From contig JBFMCS010000027.1 of the NCBI GenBank assembly GCA_040754315.1, positions 1 to 64,000 on the forward strand: DNA of 64,000 nt, read 5' to 3'. The notes beneath the pieces were generated by a model, which worked only from the letters and a program-made list of their open reading frames with translations, had not been told where the DNA came from and ran no database searches. Below are positions 16,773 to 25,827 of this stretch, in pieces; within the stretch, counting starts at the first letter, position 1, and each line of letters starts with the position of its first letter. The position numbers and the translations under genes are program-made. This DNA is from Bacillota bacterium (GTDB lineage: Bacteria > Bacillota > Sulfobacillia > DUSP01 > JBFMCS01).

Positions 16773-18100
16773 TGAGTGGATCGCCGGTCCAGAACACCTT
16801 AGAGGGGTCCAAGGGTATGGAGAAACCGGGCAAGGCCGCGCTCGTTTACACTTGGTCCATCACGGGGATCGGTTTTGTCTTCCTTTTGGCCCTCTTGCCA
16901 GGCCTGTTTCGCGCACCCCTTCTGGACTTGGCCTTCTTCCTGTGCCTCATGCTCCTGGCGGAAACACTTCCCGTTGCTCTTCCCAGGGGAGACGGCACAG
17001 TCTCCGTGAGCTTCGCCTTGTCCTACGCGGGGATGATCCTCTATGGTCCGGCCATTGCCGCATGGTTAACCGCCTTGGGAACAATACGATTGCATGATCT
17101 GAAAGGAAGGGTGCCGCTGCCGGCTGTGCTGTTCAACAGGGCCATGCTCGGCCTGGTGGCGGGTCTCTCCGCCTACGTCTATCTCCTCATGGGAGCTCAG
17201 CCCGGGATGCCCAGGTTCCCCGGGGACATCGTGGCCCTGGCGGTATGTGCCATAGCCTATACCCTCATCAACCTGGGGCTCACCGCCCCGTTCCTGGCGC
17301 TCCAGCGCGGAAGCAGCACCTGGGGGGTATTCATCACAAACCTCCGGTGGCTGGTCCCCAACCTAGTGTCCCTGGCCCCCATCGGGCTACTCCTCGCCAT
17401 CCTCTACGTTAGGCATGGGGTGTTCTCCGTAGCCTTCTTCTTCGGGCCGCTCCTGGTGGCCCGGTACTCGTTTCAGCGATACATCACCGTCCGGGATACC
17501 TATCTTGAGACCATAAAGGCCTTGGTGCTAGCCCTGGAGACAAAGGACCACTACACCAAGGGACACTCCGAAAGGGTATCCCAGTATTCCTTGGCCATCG
17601 GCAAGGAGATGGGCCTTGGAGAGGACCAGCTGGAGCTCCTGCAGTACGTGGGTATCCTGCATGACATGGGCAAGATCGGCATCCGAGACGCCGTATTGAA
17701 GAAACCCGGGATATTCACGGCGGGCGAGTACGGGGAGATGCAAAGACACCCGGCCATTGGCGGGGAGATCATCAAGGAAATCAAGATGCTGGGCCAGAGC
17801 GCCTCGTGGGTGCGTTATCACCATGAGCGCTTTGACGGAACGGGGTTCCCCGAGGGACTCAAGGGCGAGAGCATTCCCCTGGGCGCCCGCATCATCTCAG
17901 TGGCTGATGCCTATGACGCAATAACCTCGGACAGGCCCTACAAGAAGGCGCTGTCACGACAAGAGGCCAAAGAGGAGATCCTCCGCTCATCTGGGTCGCA
18001 GTTTGACCCAGCGGTGGTGGAGGCCTTTATCAGGAGCCTTGATAAGCAGGCCCACGCGAGCACAGGCCCTAGCAGGGGGGCAGTGGATACTCCATGTTGA
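16772..18100 (+). CDS. Membrane HD-GYP phosphodiesterase
   Basis: About 260 residues with several hydrophobic helices (the module VALPRGDGTVSVSFALSYAG recurs in neighbouring sensors) precede a C-terminal HD-GYP domain. This domain hydrolyses cyclic di-GMP to GMP. Metal ligands are present: HSERV, HDMGKIG, the HP of RHPAIGGEII, HHERFDGTGFP and DAYDAI. The GYP motif reads GFP. The start at 16772 is coupled to the preceding peptide by TAATG; ATG at 16817 is an alternative. It overlaps the next HD-GYP gene by seven bases, forming one operon. Confidence 0.87.
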   Translation: MSGSPVQNTLEGSKGMEKPGKAALVYTWSITGIGFVFLLALLPGLFRAPLLDLAFFLCLMLLAETLPVALPRGDGTVSVSFALSYAGMILYGPAIAAWLTALGTIRLHDLKGRVPLPAVLFNRAMLGLVAGLSAYVYLLMGAQPGMPRFPGDIVALAVCAIAYTLINLGLTAPFLALQRGSSTWGVFITNLRWLVPNLVSLAPIGLLLAILYVRHGVFSVAFFFGPLLVARYSFQRYITVRDTYLETIKALVLALETKDHYTKGHSERVSQYSLAIGKEMGLGEDQLELLQYVGILHDMGKIGIRDAVLKKPGIFTAGEYGEMQRHPAIGGEIIKEIKMLGQSASWVRYHHERFDGTGFPEGLKGESIPLGARIISVADAYDAITSDRPYKKALSRQEAKEEILRSSGSQFDPAVVEAFIRSLDKQAHASTGPSRGAVDTPC

Positions 18101-19449
18101 GCGGTTTCTCCACGGGCTTTCGCCTCTACGTATCTGCCGCAGGCTTGGCGGCCGCGCTTTCCCTGGTGGCGGCTTCCGCAGGGATCGATCCCACTCACTG
18201 GCCGCACCTTCTGTTCTTCTGCCTGATGCTGGTCATAGCTGAGGTAGTGCCCCTCGGTGACAACACAAGGGGCAGCGTCAATTTCGGTCCTTCTGTGGAT
18301 ATAGCAGGCATAATGCTCTTCGGGCCCGGCGCGGCCGGTTGGGTTTGCCTGGTGGGCAGGGCGGCAGCCGCCTTTGTGCTGAAAGAGTCTACGGCCAACC
18401 CCTATCCCAAGGAGGTATCCTTCTACAAGATATCCCACGTGATCCTAGCCATTCGGGCTTCGGGGGCTGCGTACATCGCGTGCCAAGGGGGATTCGTTCT
18501 TGAGGGAGGCACCATAAGCATCCTAGCGGTGGCGGCAATGACTCTTGCCTACTTCGCCACGCTCGGGTTTCTTAGTGCAGTTGCCTACAGCATACGATAT
18601 CGCTCGGGTCTTGCCCTGTTCCGTGAGAAAGCCCGCCTCATCCAGGTCGCGGTGAGTGTACCAGGGGCCCTAATCTTCGGCCTCACCTACCACCACATGC
18701 AGGTGGGTCTCTCCGGCGTCCTGCTGTTCCTGCTATTCCTGCTTCTCGTGTCCTATTCCTCACGGCTCTTCGTGGACATGAAGGCCATCTACTGGGGAAC
18801 CGTTCGGGCCCTCATGACGTCCGTGGAAGGCAAGGCCCCTCACAGTGTGGGCCACGGTGACAGCGTGGCGCTTTATGCTGTGGCAACGGCAAGAAAGATG
18901 AATATGCCCGAGAATGAAGTAGCGAAGCTGCACTGGGCCGGGTTTCTTCACGACATAGGGCTGGTGGGCATCCACGAGCTCATACTCCAGAAGGAAGGAC
19001 CATTGAGTGTTGAAGAGTTCGAGGCCGTGATGGAGCACCCGGAGAAGGCCTACGACATGCTGAGAGAGGTGCCTTTCCTCGGGGGAATGGCTGAGTCCAT
19101 CCGGTACCACCATGAGCGGTACGATGGGAGGGGGTACCCGCACGGGATAGCGGGAAGCCAGATACCCATCTCCGCCCGGATTCTAGCCGTGGCCGACGTG
19201 TACGATGCCCTAGTATCGCCCCGGTCATACCGCTGGGCTTTCCCCCCTGAAGACGCCAGGCGCGAGGTAGAGAGGCTCTCAGGGTCCGCGTTCGACCCAA
19301 AGGTAATAAGAAGTTTCCTCAGGGTATTGGATGACGAAGCGAGGTGGGGAAGACTTGTTTTTCATCGTCATTATAGCCTCGATTCTGACAGCTCTTCTAG
19401 GGGGAGGGCGACTGTCATCCCTCGCAAGCCTGCCCCTACGGCGGACTAG
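18094..19449 (+). CDS. Second membrane HD-GYP protein, altered HD motif
   Basis: A 451-residue paralogue of the preceding gene: a hydrophobic N-terminal module (about 1-225) with VVPLGDNTRGSVNFG in the same position as in its neighbour, then an HD-GYP domain. GYP is intact (HHERYDGRGYP), but the catalytic HD motif reads HDIGLVG instead of HDxGKxG, losing the conserved lysine, and the upstream signature has HSVGHGDS. Activity may be reduced or changed. It may act as a partner or sensor for the first enzyme. The ATG overlaps the previous stop. Confidence 0.82.
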   Translation: MLSGFSTGFRLYVSAAGLAAALSLVAASAGIDPTHWPHLLFFCLMLVIAEVVPLGDNTRGSVNFGPSVDIAGIMLFGPGAAGWVCLVGRAAAAFVLKESTANPYPKEVSFYKISHVILAIRASGAAYIACQGGFVLEGGTISILAVAAMTLAYFATLGFLSAVAYSIRYRSGLALFREKARLIQVAVSVPGALIFGLTYHHMQVGLSGVLLFLLFLLLVSYSSRLFVDMKAIYWGTVRALMTSVEGKAPHSVGHGDSVALYAVATARKMNMPENEVAKLHWAGFLHDIGLVGIHELILQKEGPLSVEEFEAVMEHPEKAYDMLREVPFLGGMAESIRYHHERYDGRGYPHGIAGSQIPISARILAVADVYDALVSPRSYRWAFPPEDARREVERLSGSAFDPKVIRSFLRVLDDEARWGRLVFHRHYSLDSDSSSRGRATVIPRKPAPTAD

Positions 19450-20005
19450 CCTCGTATTCCTGGCCTTCGGCATGCAGGTTGCCCTGAGGCCAGCCGCCAG
19501 GCTGCTGGTCTTGGCAGACTGGCTCGTGGCTTCAATCTATGTAGCATCCTACATAGCCCTTATCCTGGCACTCCTATTCAACTTCCACATCAGCGGTGTT
19601 CCCGTGATGCTCGCCGGCACCTTAATGAACTTCCTGGCTATCATCGCTAACGGAGGCAGGATGCCGGTTTCCGAATCGGCCCTCCTTGGGGCGGGGCTTG
19701 AGGACCAAGTGGAACCGCTAAGAAGCGGGGCCCTCGCCACCCACACCCTAGTTGAAGAGGGAACCCGCCTGACCTTCCTTGCAGACATCTACCATGTCAG
19801 GGCACCATACCTGCCACCCATCTGCTTCAGCCTGGGCGATGGCCTCATGGCCATCGGCGTCTTCGTTGCATTCTACCTGGGCATGACCAGGTTATCCCGG
19901 CAGCAGCGAAGGGGGGGTCTCCCCGGCGCACCGCTGAGGTCTGGTAGGAAGAGGAGGGGACACCCAGCGGACTGGCGTGGCGGGAGATGGGGAGCCAGGC
20001 GCTGA
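19331..20005 (+). CDS. DUF5317-family membrane protein
   Basis: An integral membrane protein of up to 224 residues with about four to five hydrophobic segments, a region with NFLAIIANGGRMPVSESAL and a basic C-terminal tail (RSGRKRRGHPADWRGGRW). The GG-rich start (LLGGGRLSSLASLPLR) and NGGRMPV are typical of the DUF5317 family, whose function is unknown. It overlaps the HD-GYP gene by up to 119 bases in another frame. TTG at 19355 would reduce the overlap. The basic tail may be an artefact of a lost stop. Confidence 0.65.
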   Translation: MTKRGGEDLFFIVIIASILTALLGGGRLSSLASLPLRRTSLVFLAFGMQVALRPAARLLVLADWLVASIYVASYIALILALLFNFHISGVPVMLAGTLMNFLAIIANGGRMPVSESALLGAGLEDQVEPLRSGALATHTLVEEGTRLTFLADIYHVRAPYLPPICFSLGDGLMAIGVFVAFYLGMTRLSRQQRRGGLPGAPLRSGRKRRGHPADWRGGRWGARR

Positions 20006-20355
20006 AGATGCCAATAGAATTGCCGTGTTGGGCTTGAACTCCTGAGCCCAGGGAGTGAACGAATGGCCGCCTCACTGTGGTTCCTTTCCAAAGCCGCCTT
20101 CACGCTGGAACCTGTGGCCACCACCTGCTGTAGCCAACCGTAACAGGCATTTCTTCTCGGTGAATACCCCCAGACCCCCTGGCACGGGCTGGCGCGATAC
20201 TCGCCGTCACTGGCAGTGGAATTCGCAGTGTCCCTCTGGATTGCCCAGAAGGACGCGAGAGGTCCGGCAGCGAAAGAAGACATGTGTAGCCCGGAGGTGT
20301 GAAGGCTTTGGCACACTCGAGGGAACACCAGTCTTCCACAGGAGGGGAGGTTGGG
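20006..20355 (+). other. 350-bp spacer before the CoA-transferase gene
   Basis: No gene is supported here. A short hairpin (GGGCTTGA-ACTCC-TGAGCCC) lies just after the DUF5317 stop. Reading frames across the spacer have no ribosome binding sites and no family resemblance. TGGCACG occurs at 20190 but no TTGCA follows at sigma-54 spacing. Confidence 0.3.
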
Positions 20356-21543
20356 ATGAAACCGCTGGAGAACACCAGAGTACTGGACCTCACCAGGGTC
20401 CTGGCGGGGCCCTATTGCACCATGATCCTGGCGGACCTGGGGGCCCACGTCATCAAGGTCGAGATGCCTGGCTCGGGGGATGATACTCGCCAGTGGGGGC
20501 CGCCTTTCCAGAATGGCGAAAGCGCATACTTCCTCAGCATCAACCGGAACAAGAAGAGCCTGGCACTGAACCTCAAGCGCCCGAGGGGAAGAGAGGTCTT
20601 CCTTAAACTCCTGGATAGTAGTGATGTACTGGTAGAGAACTTCAGACCTGGCACTATGGAGAGCCTAGGACTGGGCTACGAGACGCTCAGGGCGAGTAAT
20701 CCAGGCCTGGTCTATTGTTCCATATCGGGGTTTGGCCAGACAGGTCCCTACAGCCAGCGCCCCGGATATGACCTCCTGATGCAGGGAATGGGCGGGTTGA
20801 TGAGCATCACCGGGGAAGAGGGAGGACCCCCCTTGAAGGTGGGCATAGCCATCACAGACATTGGAGCCGGCATGTGGGGTGCCCTAGGGATTATGGCTGC
20901 CTTGAATCACCGGGAGAGGACTGGCCAGGGCCAGTTGGTGGATGTGGCGCTCCTAGACGGGGTGGTATCTTGGCTTACCTTCATGGCCGGCATCTACTTC
21001 GCAACAGGCCAGAACCCGCCCAAGCTGGGCTCGGCGCACCCTACGATTGTTCCGTACCAGGCTTTCCAGTGCAGTGACGGTCGCTGGATCGTGGTAGCTG
21101 TGGGCAACGACAACCTGTGGCTGCAATTTCTCACCGTGATCCGTGATGAGGCTATCGCCAGTGATCCCAGGTTTGCCCGGAACCAAGGCAGGGTGGAGAA
21201 CAGGAAGGAACTAGTGGAAAGGCTTCAGAGGGCCTTCCTGCAGAGGGATGCAGCCTACTGGCTTTCCGCCCTGGAGGCCGCAGGGGTTCCTGTGGGACCC
21301 ATCAACACACTGGAAGACGTATTCCGGGATCCGCAGGTTCTTGCCAGGGATATGCTGGCGGAGATGGACCATCCATTGGTGGGCAGGCTCAATACGCTGG
21401 GGGTGCCGGTAAAGCTCTCCCTGACCCCCGGGTCCCTGGATACCCCCCCTCCCTTGCTGGGGGAACACACCAGGGAGATCCTCATGGGTCTTGGCTATTC
21501 CCCCGAGGAAGTGGAGGAGATACAAGGAGAAGCCACAGTCTAA
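20356..21543 (+). CDS. CaiB/BaiF family (class III) CoA-transferase
   Basis: This protein transfers CoA between carboxylic acids. It begins MKPLENTRVLDLTRVLAGPY and carries the family landmarks LGAHVIKVE, NRNKKSLALNL, GFGQTGPYSQRPGYD and the segment VGIAITDIGAGMWGALGI, whose Asp (about residue 168) is the expected catalytic residue. About 395 residues, full length. The start ATG follows GGAGGGGAGG; the in-frame codons before it are ignored. An aminotransferase and an aldehyde oxidoreductase follow, suggesting activation of an acid made from an amino acid or amine. The substrate is unknown. Confidence 0.9.
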   Translation: MKPLENTRVLDLTRVLAGPYCTMILADLGAHVIKVEMPGSGDDTRQWGPPFQNGESAYFLSINRNKKSLALNLKRPRGREVFLKLLDSSDVLVENFRPGTMESLGLGYETLRASNPGLVYCSISGFGQTGPYSQRPGYDLLMQGMGGLMSITGEEGGPPLKVGIAITDIGAGMWGALGIMAALNHRERTGQGQLVDVALLDGVVSWLTFMAGIYFATGQNPPKLGSAHPTIVPYQAFQCSDGRWIVVAVGNDNLWLQFLTVIRDEAIASDPRFARNQGRVENRKELVERLQRAFLQRDAAYWLSALEAAGVPVGPINTLEDVFRDPQVLARDMLAEMDHPLVGRLNTLGVPVKLSLTPGSLDTPPPLLGEHTREILMGLGYSPEEVEEIQGEATV

Positions 21544-21589
21544 CCCGGTTCCTTGTTGACGGAGAAGAAGCCCGTGAGGGGGGAGTAAC

Positions 21590-22915
21590 GTGGATCGTAT
21601 AGCGGAGTTGGAGAGGCAATATGTGCTGAGGTCCTGGTCTGTTCAGTCCAAAAACACCTACACAAACGTTGTAGGGGGCAAGGGGGCCTTCTTCTGGGAC
21701 GACCAGGGCAAGAAGTACCTGGATTTCTCGGCCCAGCTGGTGAACGCCAATGTTGGCCACCAGGACCCTAGGGTAATCGAAGCCATCAAGGAACAGGCTG
21801 ACAAGATGTGTTACGTCGCGCCCTTTTACGCTTCGGAGCCCAGGGCCAGGCTGGCTCAGGAGGTCATTGAGGTTTGCCCGCCTAGCATGGGGAAGGTCTT
21901 TTTTACCCTGGGTGGAGCCGAGTCTAATGAGAACGCCATAAAGATAGCCCGCATGTACACGGGAAAAATGAAGGTCATAAGCAGGTACCGCTCCTACCAT
22001 GGTGCCACCTATGGTGCCATCACGCTCACTGGTGACCCTAGGAGGCCCCCGGTGGAGCCGGGTATCCCAGGCGTTCTCAAGGTGTTCGACCACTATTGTT
22101 ACCGGTGTTCATTTGGCCTGAGATATCCCTCCTGCGATGTACGGTGTGCGGAGAGTATCCGGGAGGTTATCCAGTACGAGAACCCCGACACGGTGGCCGC
22201 AGTGACGGTGGAGACGGTCACGGGAACCAACGGCATCTTCGTGCCGCCCCCAGAGTACTTGCCCAGGCTACGGGAGATATGTGACGAGTTTAGCGTTCTC
22301 CTCATCTGTGATGAGGTGATGTCAGGCTTCGGCCGTACCGGGGAATGGTTCGCGGTAGACCACTGGAAAATCCAGCCCGACATGATGACTATGGCCAAAG
22401 GGCTCACATCTGGCTACGTTCCCCTTGGGGCTGTGGTTGTCTCCAAGGACATCGCCAAGGGCTTTGAGGATCGCATGTTCTGGTGTGGGCTGACCTACAG
22501 TGGCCATAGCCTGGCCTGTGCCGCAGGCTTGGGCAACATGAGGGCCTATAGGGAAGACGGCATGATAGGCAACGCCAAGAGACTCGGAAACGTCATGGAC
22601 CAAGAGCTGGCGGCCATCATGGACAGGCACCCCAGCGTGGGGGATATCCGGAACATAGGGCTGTTTGGCGCCATCGAGCTGGTAAAGGACCGGGAGACCC
22701 GCGAGCCCTTGGCTCCCTGGAACGGGCCCGATCCCGGGGTGATGGGGGCCATCAACAAGTTCTTGCTTGAGAGGGGCGTGTACACATACCTCCGCTGGAA
22801 CCTGCTGTTCCTTACGCCTCCCCTGTGCATCACTGAATCCGAGCTGGTAGAGGGTCTCGCAATAGTGGACGAAAGCCTGAGGATAGCGGACGAGTTCGCC
22901 GCAAAGAAGGGGTAG
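21590..22915 (+). CDS. Class III PLP aminotransferase with Cys-rich insert
   Basis: A fold-type I omega-aminotransferase of 441 residues. The PLP lysine lies in MAKGLTSGYVPLGAVVVS (about residue 266), the PLP-binding Asp in LLICDEVMSGFGRTGEWF, and the substrate loop in SRYRSYHGATYGA. A Cys-rich insert HYCYRCSFGLRYPSCDVRC (about 164-182) is typical of a GABA/diamine-transaminase subgroup. It starts with GTG after GGGGGGAG. Flanked by a CoA transferase and an aldehyde oxidoreductase, it probably converts an amine or omega-amino acid to an aldehyde. The exact substrate cannot be read. Confidence 0.9.
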   Translation: MDRIAELERQYVLRSWSVQSKNTYTNVVGGKGAFFWDDQGKKYLDFSAQLVNANVGHQDPRVIEAIKEQADKMCYVAPFYASEPRARLAQEVIEVCPPSMGKVFFTLGGAESNENAIKIARMYTGKMKVISRYRSYHGATYGAITLTGDPRRPPVEPGIPGVLKVFDHYCYRCSFGLRYPSCDVRCAESIREVIQYENPDTVAAVTVETVTGTNGIFVPPPEYLPRLREICDEFSVLLICDEVMSGFGRTGEWFAVDHWKIQPDMMTMAKGLTSGYVPLGAVVVSKDIAKGFEDRMFWCGLTYSGHSLACAAGLGNMRAYREDGMIGNAKRLGNVMDQELAAIMDRHPSVGDIRNIGLFGAIELVKDRETREPLAPWNGPDPGVMGAINKFLLERGVYTYLRWNLLFLTPPLCITESELVEGLAIVDESLRIADEFAAKKG

Positions 22916-22973
22916 ATGCCCAAGGGGGGCTGGTTTCCCCAGCCCCCCCTAGAACACCACGGGAGTGAGCCAC

Positions 22974-24836
22974 ATGCCCTACGGGTACAATTCAAGGTTC
23001 CTCAGGATGGACTTGGGCACCGGAGAGGTGAGCACTCAAACCTACACTGAGGAACTGGCCAGGAAGTATCTCGGAGGCAGCGGGATAATCACCAGGATCC
23101 TCTGGGATGAGGTAGACCTTCACGCCGACCCGCTGGGACCCGAGAATCCCCTGGCCTTCATGACGGGTCTCCTTACCGGAACACCGGTTCCCACCGCCTG
23201 CAAGGGCTCGGTAGTGGCCAGGTCCCCTCTTACTGGACTATGGTCTGAGTCCACCGTTGGTGGTTACTGGCCAGCCAGGCTCAAGGGGACAGGCTATGAT
23301 GGAATCTTGTTCACAGGCGAAGCGCCCAAACCAGTCTATGTCTACCTGGACCGGGACAGGACCGAGGTGTTGCCCGCTGGGGACCTCTGGGGCCTGGATA
23401 CTTACGAGGTGGCGGAGAGGCTCAGGGAAATCCATGGGGACAAGTGCCAGGTGGCGGCCATTGGACCAGCTGGGGAGAACCTGGTGAAGATCGCCTCGAT
23501 CATGATGGGTGGGCATGATGGGCGTGCCGCCGGGCGCACGGGAATGGGGGCCGTAATGGGCTCCAAACGGCTCAAAGCTATCGTGGCCGGGGAAGGTGCC
23601 CGCCCAGGCGTGGCGGACCTTAAAGCCCTTCAGGCCAAGAACAAGGAGGTTCTGGAGGTCCTCAAGGTAGCCGCCAAGGGATTGCACGACTTTGGCACGG
23701 CCGGGGGCGTCAAGGCAGTTGAGGCCTTCGGGGACCTGCCCATCAAGAACTGGATGGAGGGCTCGTGGACTGAGGGTGCCGAGAAGATCTGTGGGCAGAC
23801 CATTGACAAGACCGTCCTTGAAGGGCACTATGCGTGTTTTTCCTGTCCCATTCGCTGTGGCAAGATTGTGCGACTTAGAACCGGGCCCCACCAGGGCGAT
23901 ACTGCTCACGGCCCGGAATATGAGACCTGCGCCGGCCTGGGCTCAATGGTACTAAACGATGACCTCGATGTGCTGTGCGCCGGGAATGACCTGTGCAACC
24001 GCCTAGGTCTTGACACCATATCCGCATCGGCTGTCATTGCCCTGGCCATGGAGGCCTACGACAAGGGCCTCATATCCCGAGAGGACGCTGGCATGGAGGT
24101 TCTCTGGGGAGATCCTGGCGCCATACTGGGTCTGCTCCAGCAGGTAGCCTATCGCCAGGGGCTCGGGGAGGTCCTGTCGGGAGGGGTCAAGAGCGCATCC
24201 GAGCAACTGGGCAAGAACACTGCGGAAATGGCGGTTCACCAGAAAGGACTGGAGTATGCCTACCACGACCCCAGGGCTTTCACAAGTATGTCCGTGAACT
24301 ACTCCACAGCCAACCGGGGGGCGTGCCACCTGGAGGGCCTAACATACTTCGTGGAGAACAAGGCCTTTCCCGGCAGCATAATCGGGCTTGCCGATGAGTG
24401 GGATCCCCACTCGTCCGAAGGCAAGGCCAAGTTGGCCGTGTCGATGCAGGATTTCCTGTCAGTCTTCAATCCCCTGGGGATATGCAAGTTTCTTATGAGG
24501 GGAAAGACAGGTCCAGATACCCTGGCGCATTGGGTAAACTCGGCGCTGGGTTGGGAGGTGGATGCGGCTGGCCTCATTGAGACAGGGGAGAGGCTATTCA
24601 ACATGCACCGGGCTATCAATACCAGGATGGGGATAAGCCGGAAGGACGACGTGCCTCCGCCACGCCTTATCTCCCACGCCAGGAGAACGGGCGGGGCCGC
24701 GGGGAGCCTTCCCCATGCCGGTAAGTTGCTCAATGAATACTATGACCTGCGCGGTTGGGACGAAGAGGGTATACCCACTGAGGATAAGCTTCTGGGGCTG
24801 GGCCTGGAATGCATGTTGCCTCCGACACCCTGGTAA
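22974..24836 (+). CDS. Aldehyde ferredoxin oxidoreductase
   Basis: A tungsten-pterin iron-sulfur enzyme oxidising aldehydes to acids with reduction of ferredoxin. About 620 residues, full length. The N-terminal pterin region has GGSGIITRILWDE and the GRTGMGAVMGSKRLKAI motif. The [4Fe-4S] ligands are CFSCPIRC (about 287-294) plus a distal Cys in PLGICKFL. The start ATG at 22974 has GGGAG eight bases upstream. The in-frame GTG at 22965 is too close to it. It could oxidise the aldehyde made by the preceding aminotransferase, with the CaiB enzyme then forming the CoA ester. Confidence 0.93.
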   Translation: MPYGYNSRFLRMDLGTGEVSTQTYTEELARKYLGGSGIITRILWDEVDLHADPLGPENPLAFMTGLLTGTPVPTACKGSVVARSPLTGLWSESTVGGYWPARLKGTGYDGILFTGEAPKPVYVYLDRDRTEVLPAGDLWGLDTYEVAERLREIHGDKCQVAAIGPAGENLVKIASIMMGGHDGRAAGRTGMGAVMGSKRLKAIVAGEGARPGVADLKALQAKNKEVLEVLKVAAKGLHDFGTAGGVKAVEAFGDLPIKNWMEGSWTEGAEKICGQTIDKTVLEGHYACFSCPIRCGKIVRLRTGPHQGDTAHGPEYETCAGLGSMVLNDDLDVLCAGNDLCNRLGLDTISASAVIALAMEAYDKGLISREDAGMEVLWGDPGAILGLLQQVAYRQGLGEVLSGGVKSASEQLGKNTAEMAVHQKGLEYAYHDPRAFTSMSVNYSTANRGACHLEGLTYFVENKAFPGSIIGLADEWDPHSSEGKAKLAVSMQDFLSVFNPLGICKFLMRGKTGPDTLAHWVNSALGWEVDAAGLIETGERLFNMHRAINTRMGISRKDDVPPPRLISHARRTGGAAGSLPHAGKLLNEYYDLRGWDEEGIPTEDKLLGLGLECMLPPTPW

Positions 24837-24851
24837 TTGCCGGGAAACTAA

Positions 24852-24874
24852 GGGGGCCCCAGCGTGGGGCCCCC
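24852..24874. other. GC hairpin after the AOR gene
   Basis: GGGGGCCCC-AGCGT-GGGGCCCCC is a perfect nine-bp stem 15 bp after the stop codon. No uridine run follows. It probably marks the end of the operon. Confidence 0.45.
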
Positions 24875-25302
24875 TCGGTAGTAAGCCCGGCACATTCAGC
24901 CATTTTGAGTGTCGTGGCGGTGCGACGCCTGGCTGCCAAACCCTCGAGCGAGTCAAGGCTCGCCTTGTTGACATACTCCCACGAATTATGGTCGTAACTG
25001 GACACAACAGCACTTCCATGGAGCTAGTCAATGGATCCCACCGGCTGAACCTGAGCAGCCTGCTGGACGAGGCGGTAAAACAGCTTGCCCCGACCAACCC
25101 CCGGAAAGGTTACTGTGTGTATCAAGGGGACCAATAAACAAAAGCCCTATCTCTCCCTATGGGCAGACCCAGGGCGTATCAGCCTACTCTCTACGTACCG
25201 GCAACTTCGTCAACCTTGCCAAACCGCCCGGTGCGGACCCGCACGCCGGGTGGTGTGGAGGGGCGGGGGGGTTAGCCGGCCCCTCCTCCCCGATCAGGCA
25301 AG
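24875..25302. other. Spacer between AOR and mobB, one doubtful 49-codon frame
   Basis: A plus-strand frame from ATG 24988 to 25137 encodes MVVTGHNSTSMELVNGSHRL and a helical tail, but it has no ribosome binding site and no recognised family. A small sulfur-carrier protein might be expected after an AOR gene, but the usual C-terminal Gly-Gly is absent. The rest shows a GC hairpin at 25256-25290 just beyond the mobB stop and nothing else. Confidence 0.25.
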
Positions 25303-25827
25303 TCACCCACTCCCGGCCAGCAAGAACTTCTTTTCAATGACATCGGCAAGGGAGGCCGCATCATCCCGGTTGATGTAGGGCGGTGCCCCCATTATCGTTT
25401 CGCCGTTTCCTACCTGTGCCACCATGTTGTCTCCTGGCCCGTACAAGGGCGACGGGTCACGGAGGCCGAGCACCTCCACCTTGGGCTTGTCACCGCTCTT
25501 ATACCCCTCGGTGAGAATGATATCGACCTCACCCAGCAGTGTCGCCACGTCATCCAGGGGCATCTCTGACTCAAGCCGCCGGATCACTGCCACCTTTGCG
25601 TGGGAGGAGATGGCTACAGAGACTGCTCCAGCCCTGGCATGTTTCCAGGTGTCCTTGCCAGGCTGGTCAACCTCAAAACCATGAACGTCGTGCTTGATGG
25701 TGCCTACACGATAGCCCCTGCCAGCCAATTCAGGGATGAGGCGCTCAAGGAGGGTGGTCTTGCCGCTCTTGGAGCGGCCTACCACGGAGATAATGGGTAT
25801 CAAGTTATCACCTCTGGTCATGAGCAT
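25303..25827 (-). CDS. mobB: Molybdopterin-guanine dinucleotide biosynthesis protein B
   Basis: A small P-loop GTPase-like protein (174 residues) that assists MobA in nucleotide attachment to the molybdenum/tungsten pterin cofactor. The Walker A motif is VVGRSKSGKTTLLERLI. Typical MobB segments are GYRVGTIKHDVHGFEVDQPGKD, RHARAGA-like WKHARAGAVSVA and DIILTEGYKSGDKPKVEV. It points leftward, convergent with the AOR gene whose cofactor it may help to mature. The first residues (MLMTRGDN) allow ATG at 25827 or 25821. Confidence 0.92.
   Translation of the reverse strand: MLMTRGDNLIPIISVVGRSKSGKTTLLERLIPELAGRGYRVGTIKHDVHGFEVDQPGKDTWKHARAGAVSVAISSHAKVAVIRRLESEMPLDDVATLLGEVDIILTEGYKSGDKPKVEVLGLRDPSPLYGPGDNMVAQVGNGETIMGAPPYINRDDAASLADVIEKKFLLAGSG

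Noticed and set aside
20190-20210. Sigma-54 promoter before the CaiB gene (TGGCACGGGCTGGCGC)
   Set aside because: The -24 half fits, but GG and GC are 11 bases apart and TTGCA is absent.
24715-25137. A 140-codon frame overlapping the AOR 3' end
   Set aside because: Its first part is antiframe to AOR. Only the last 49 codons are free of it, and these have no translation signal.
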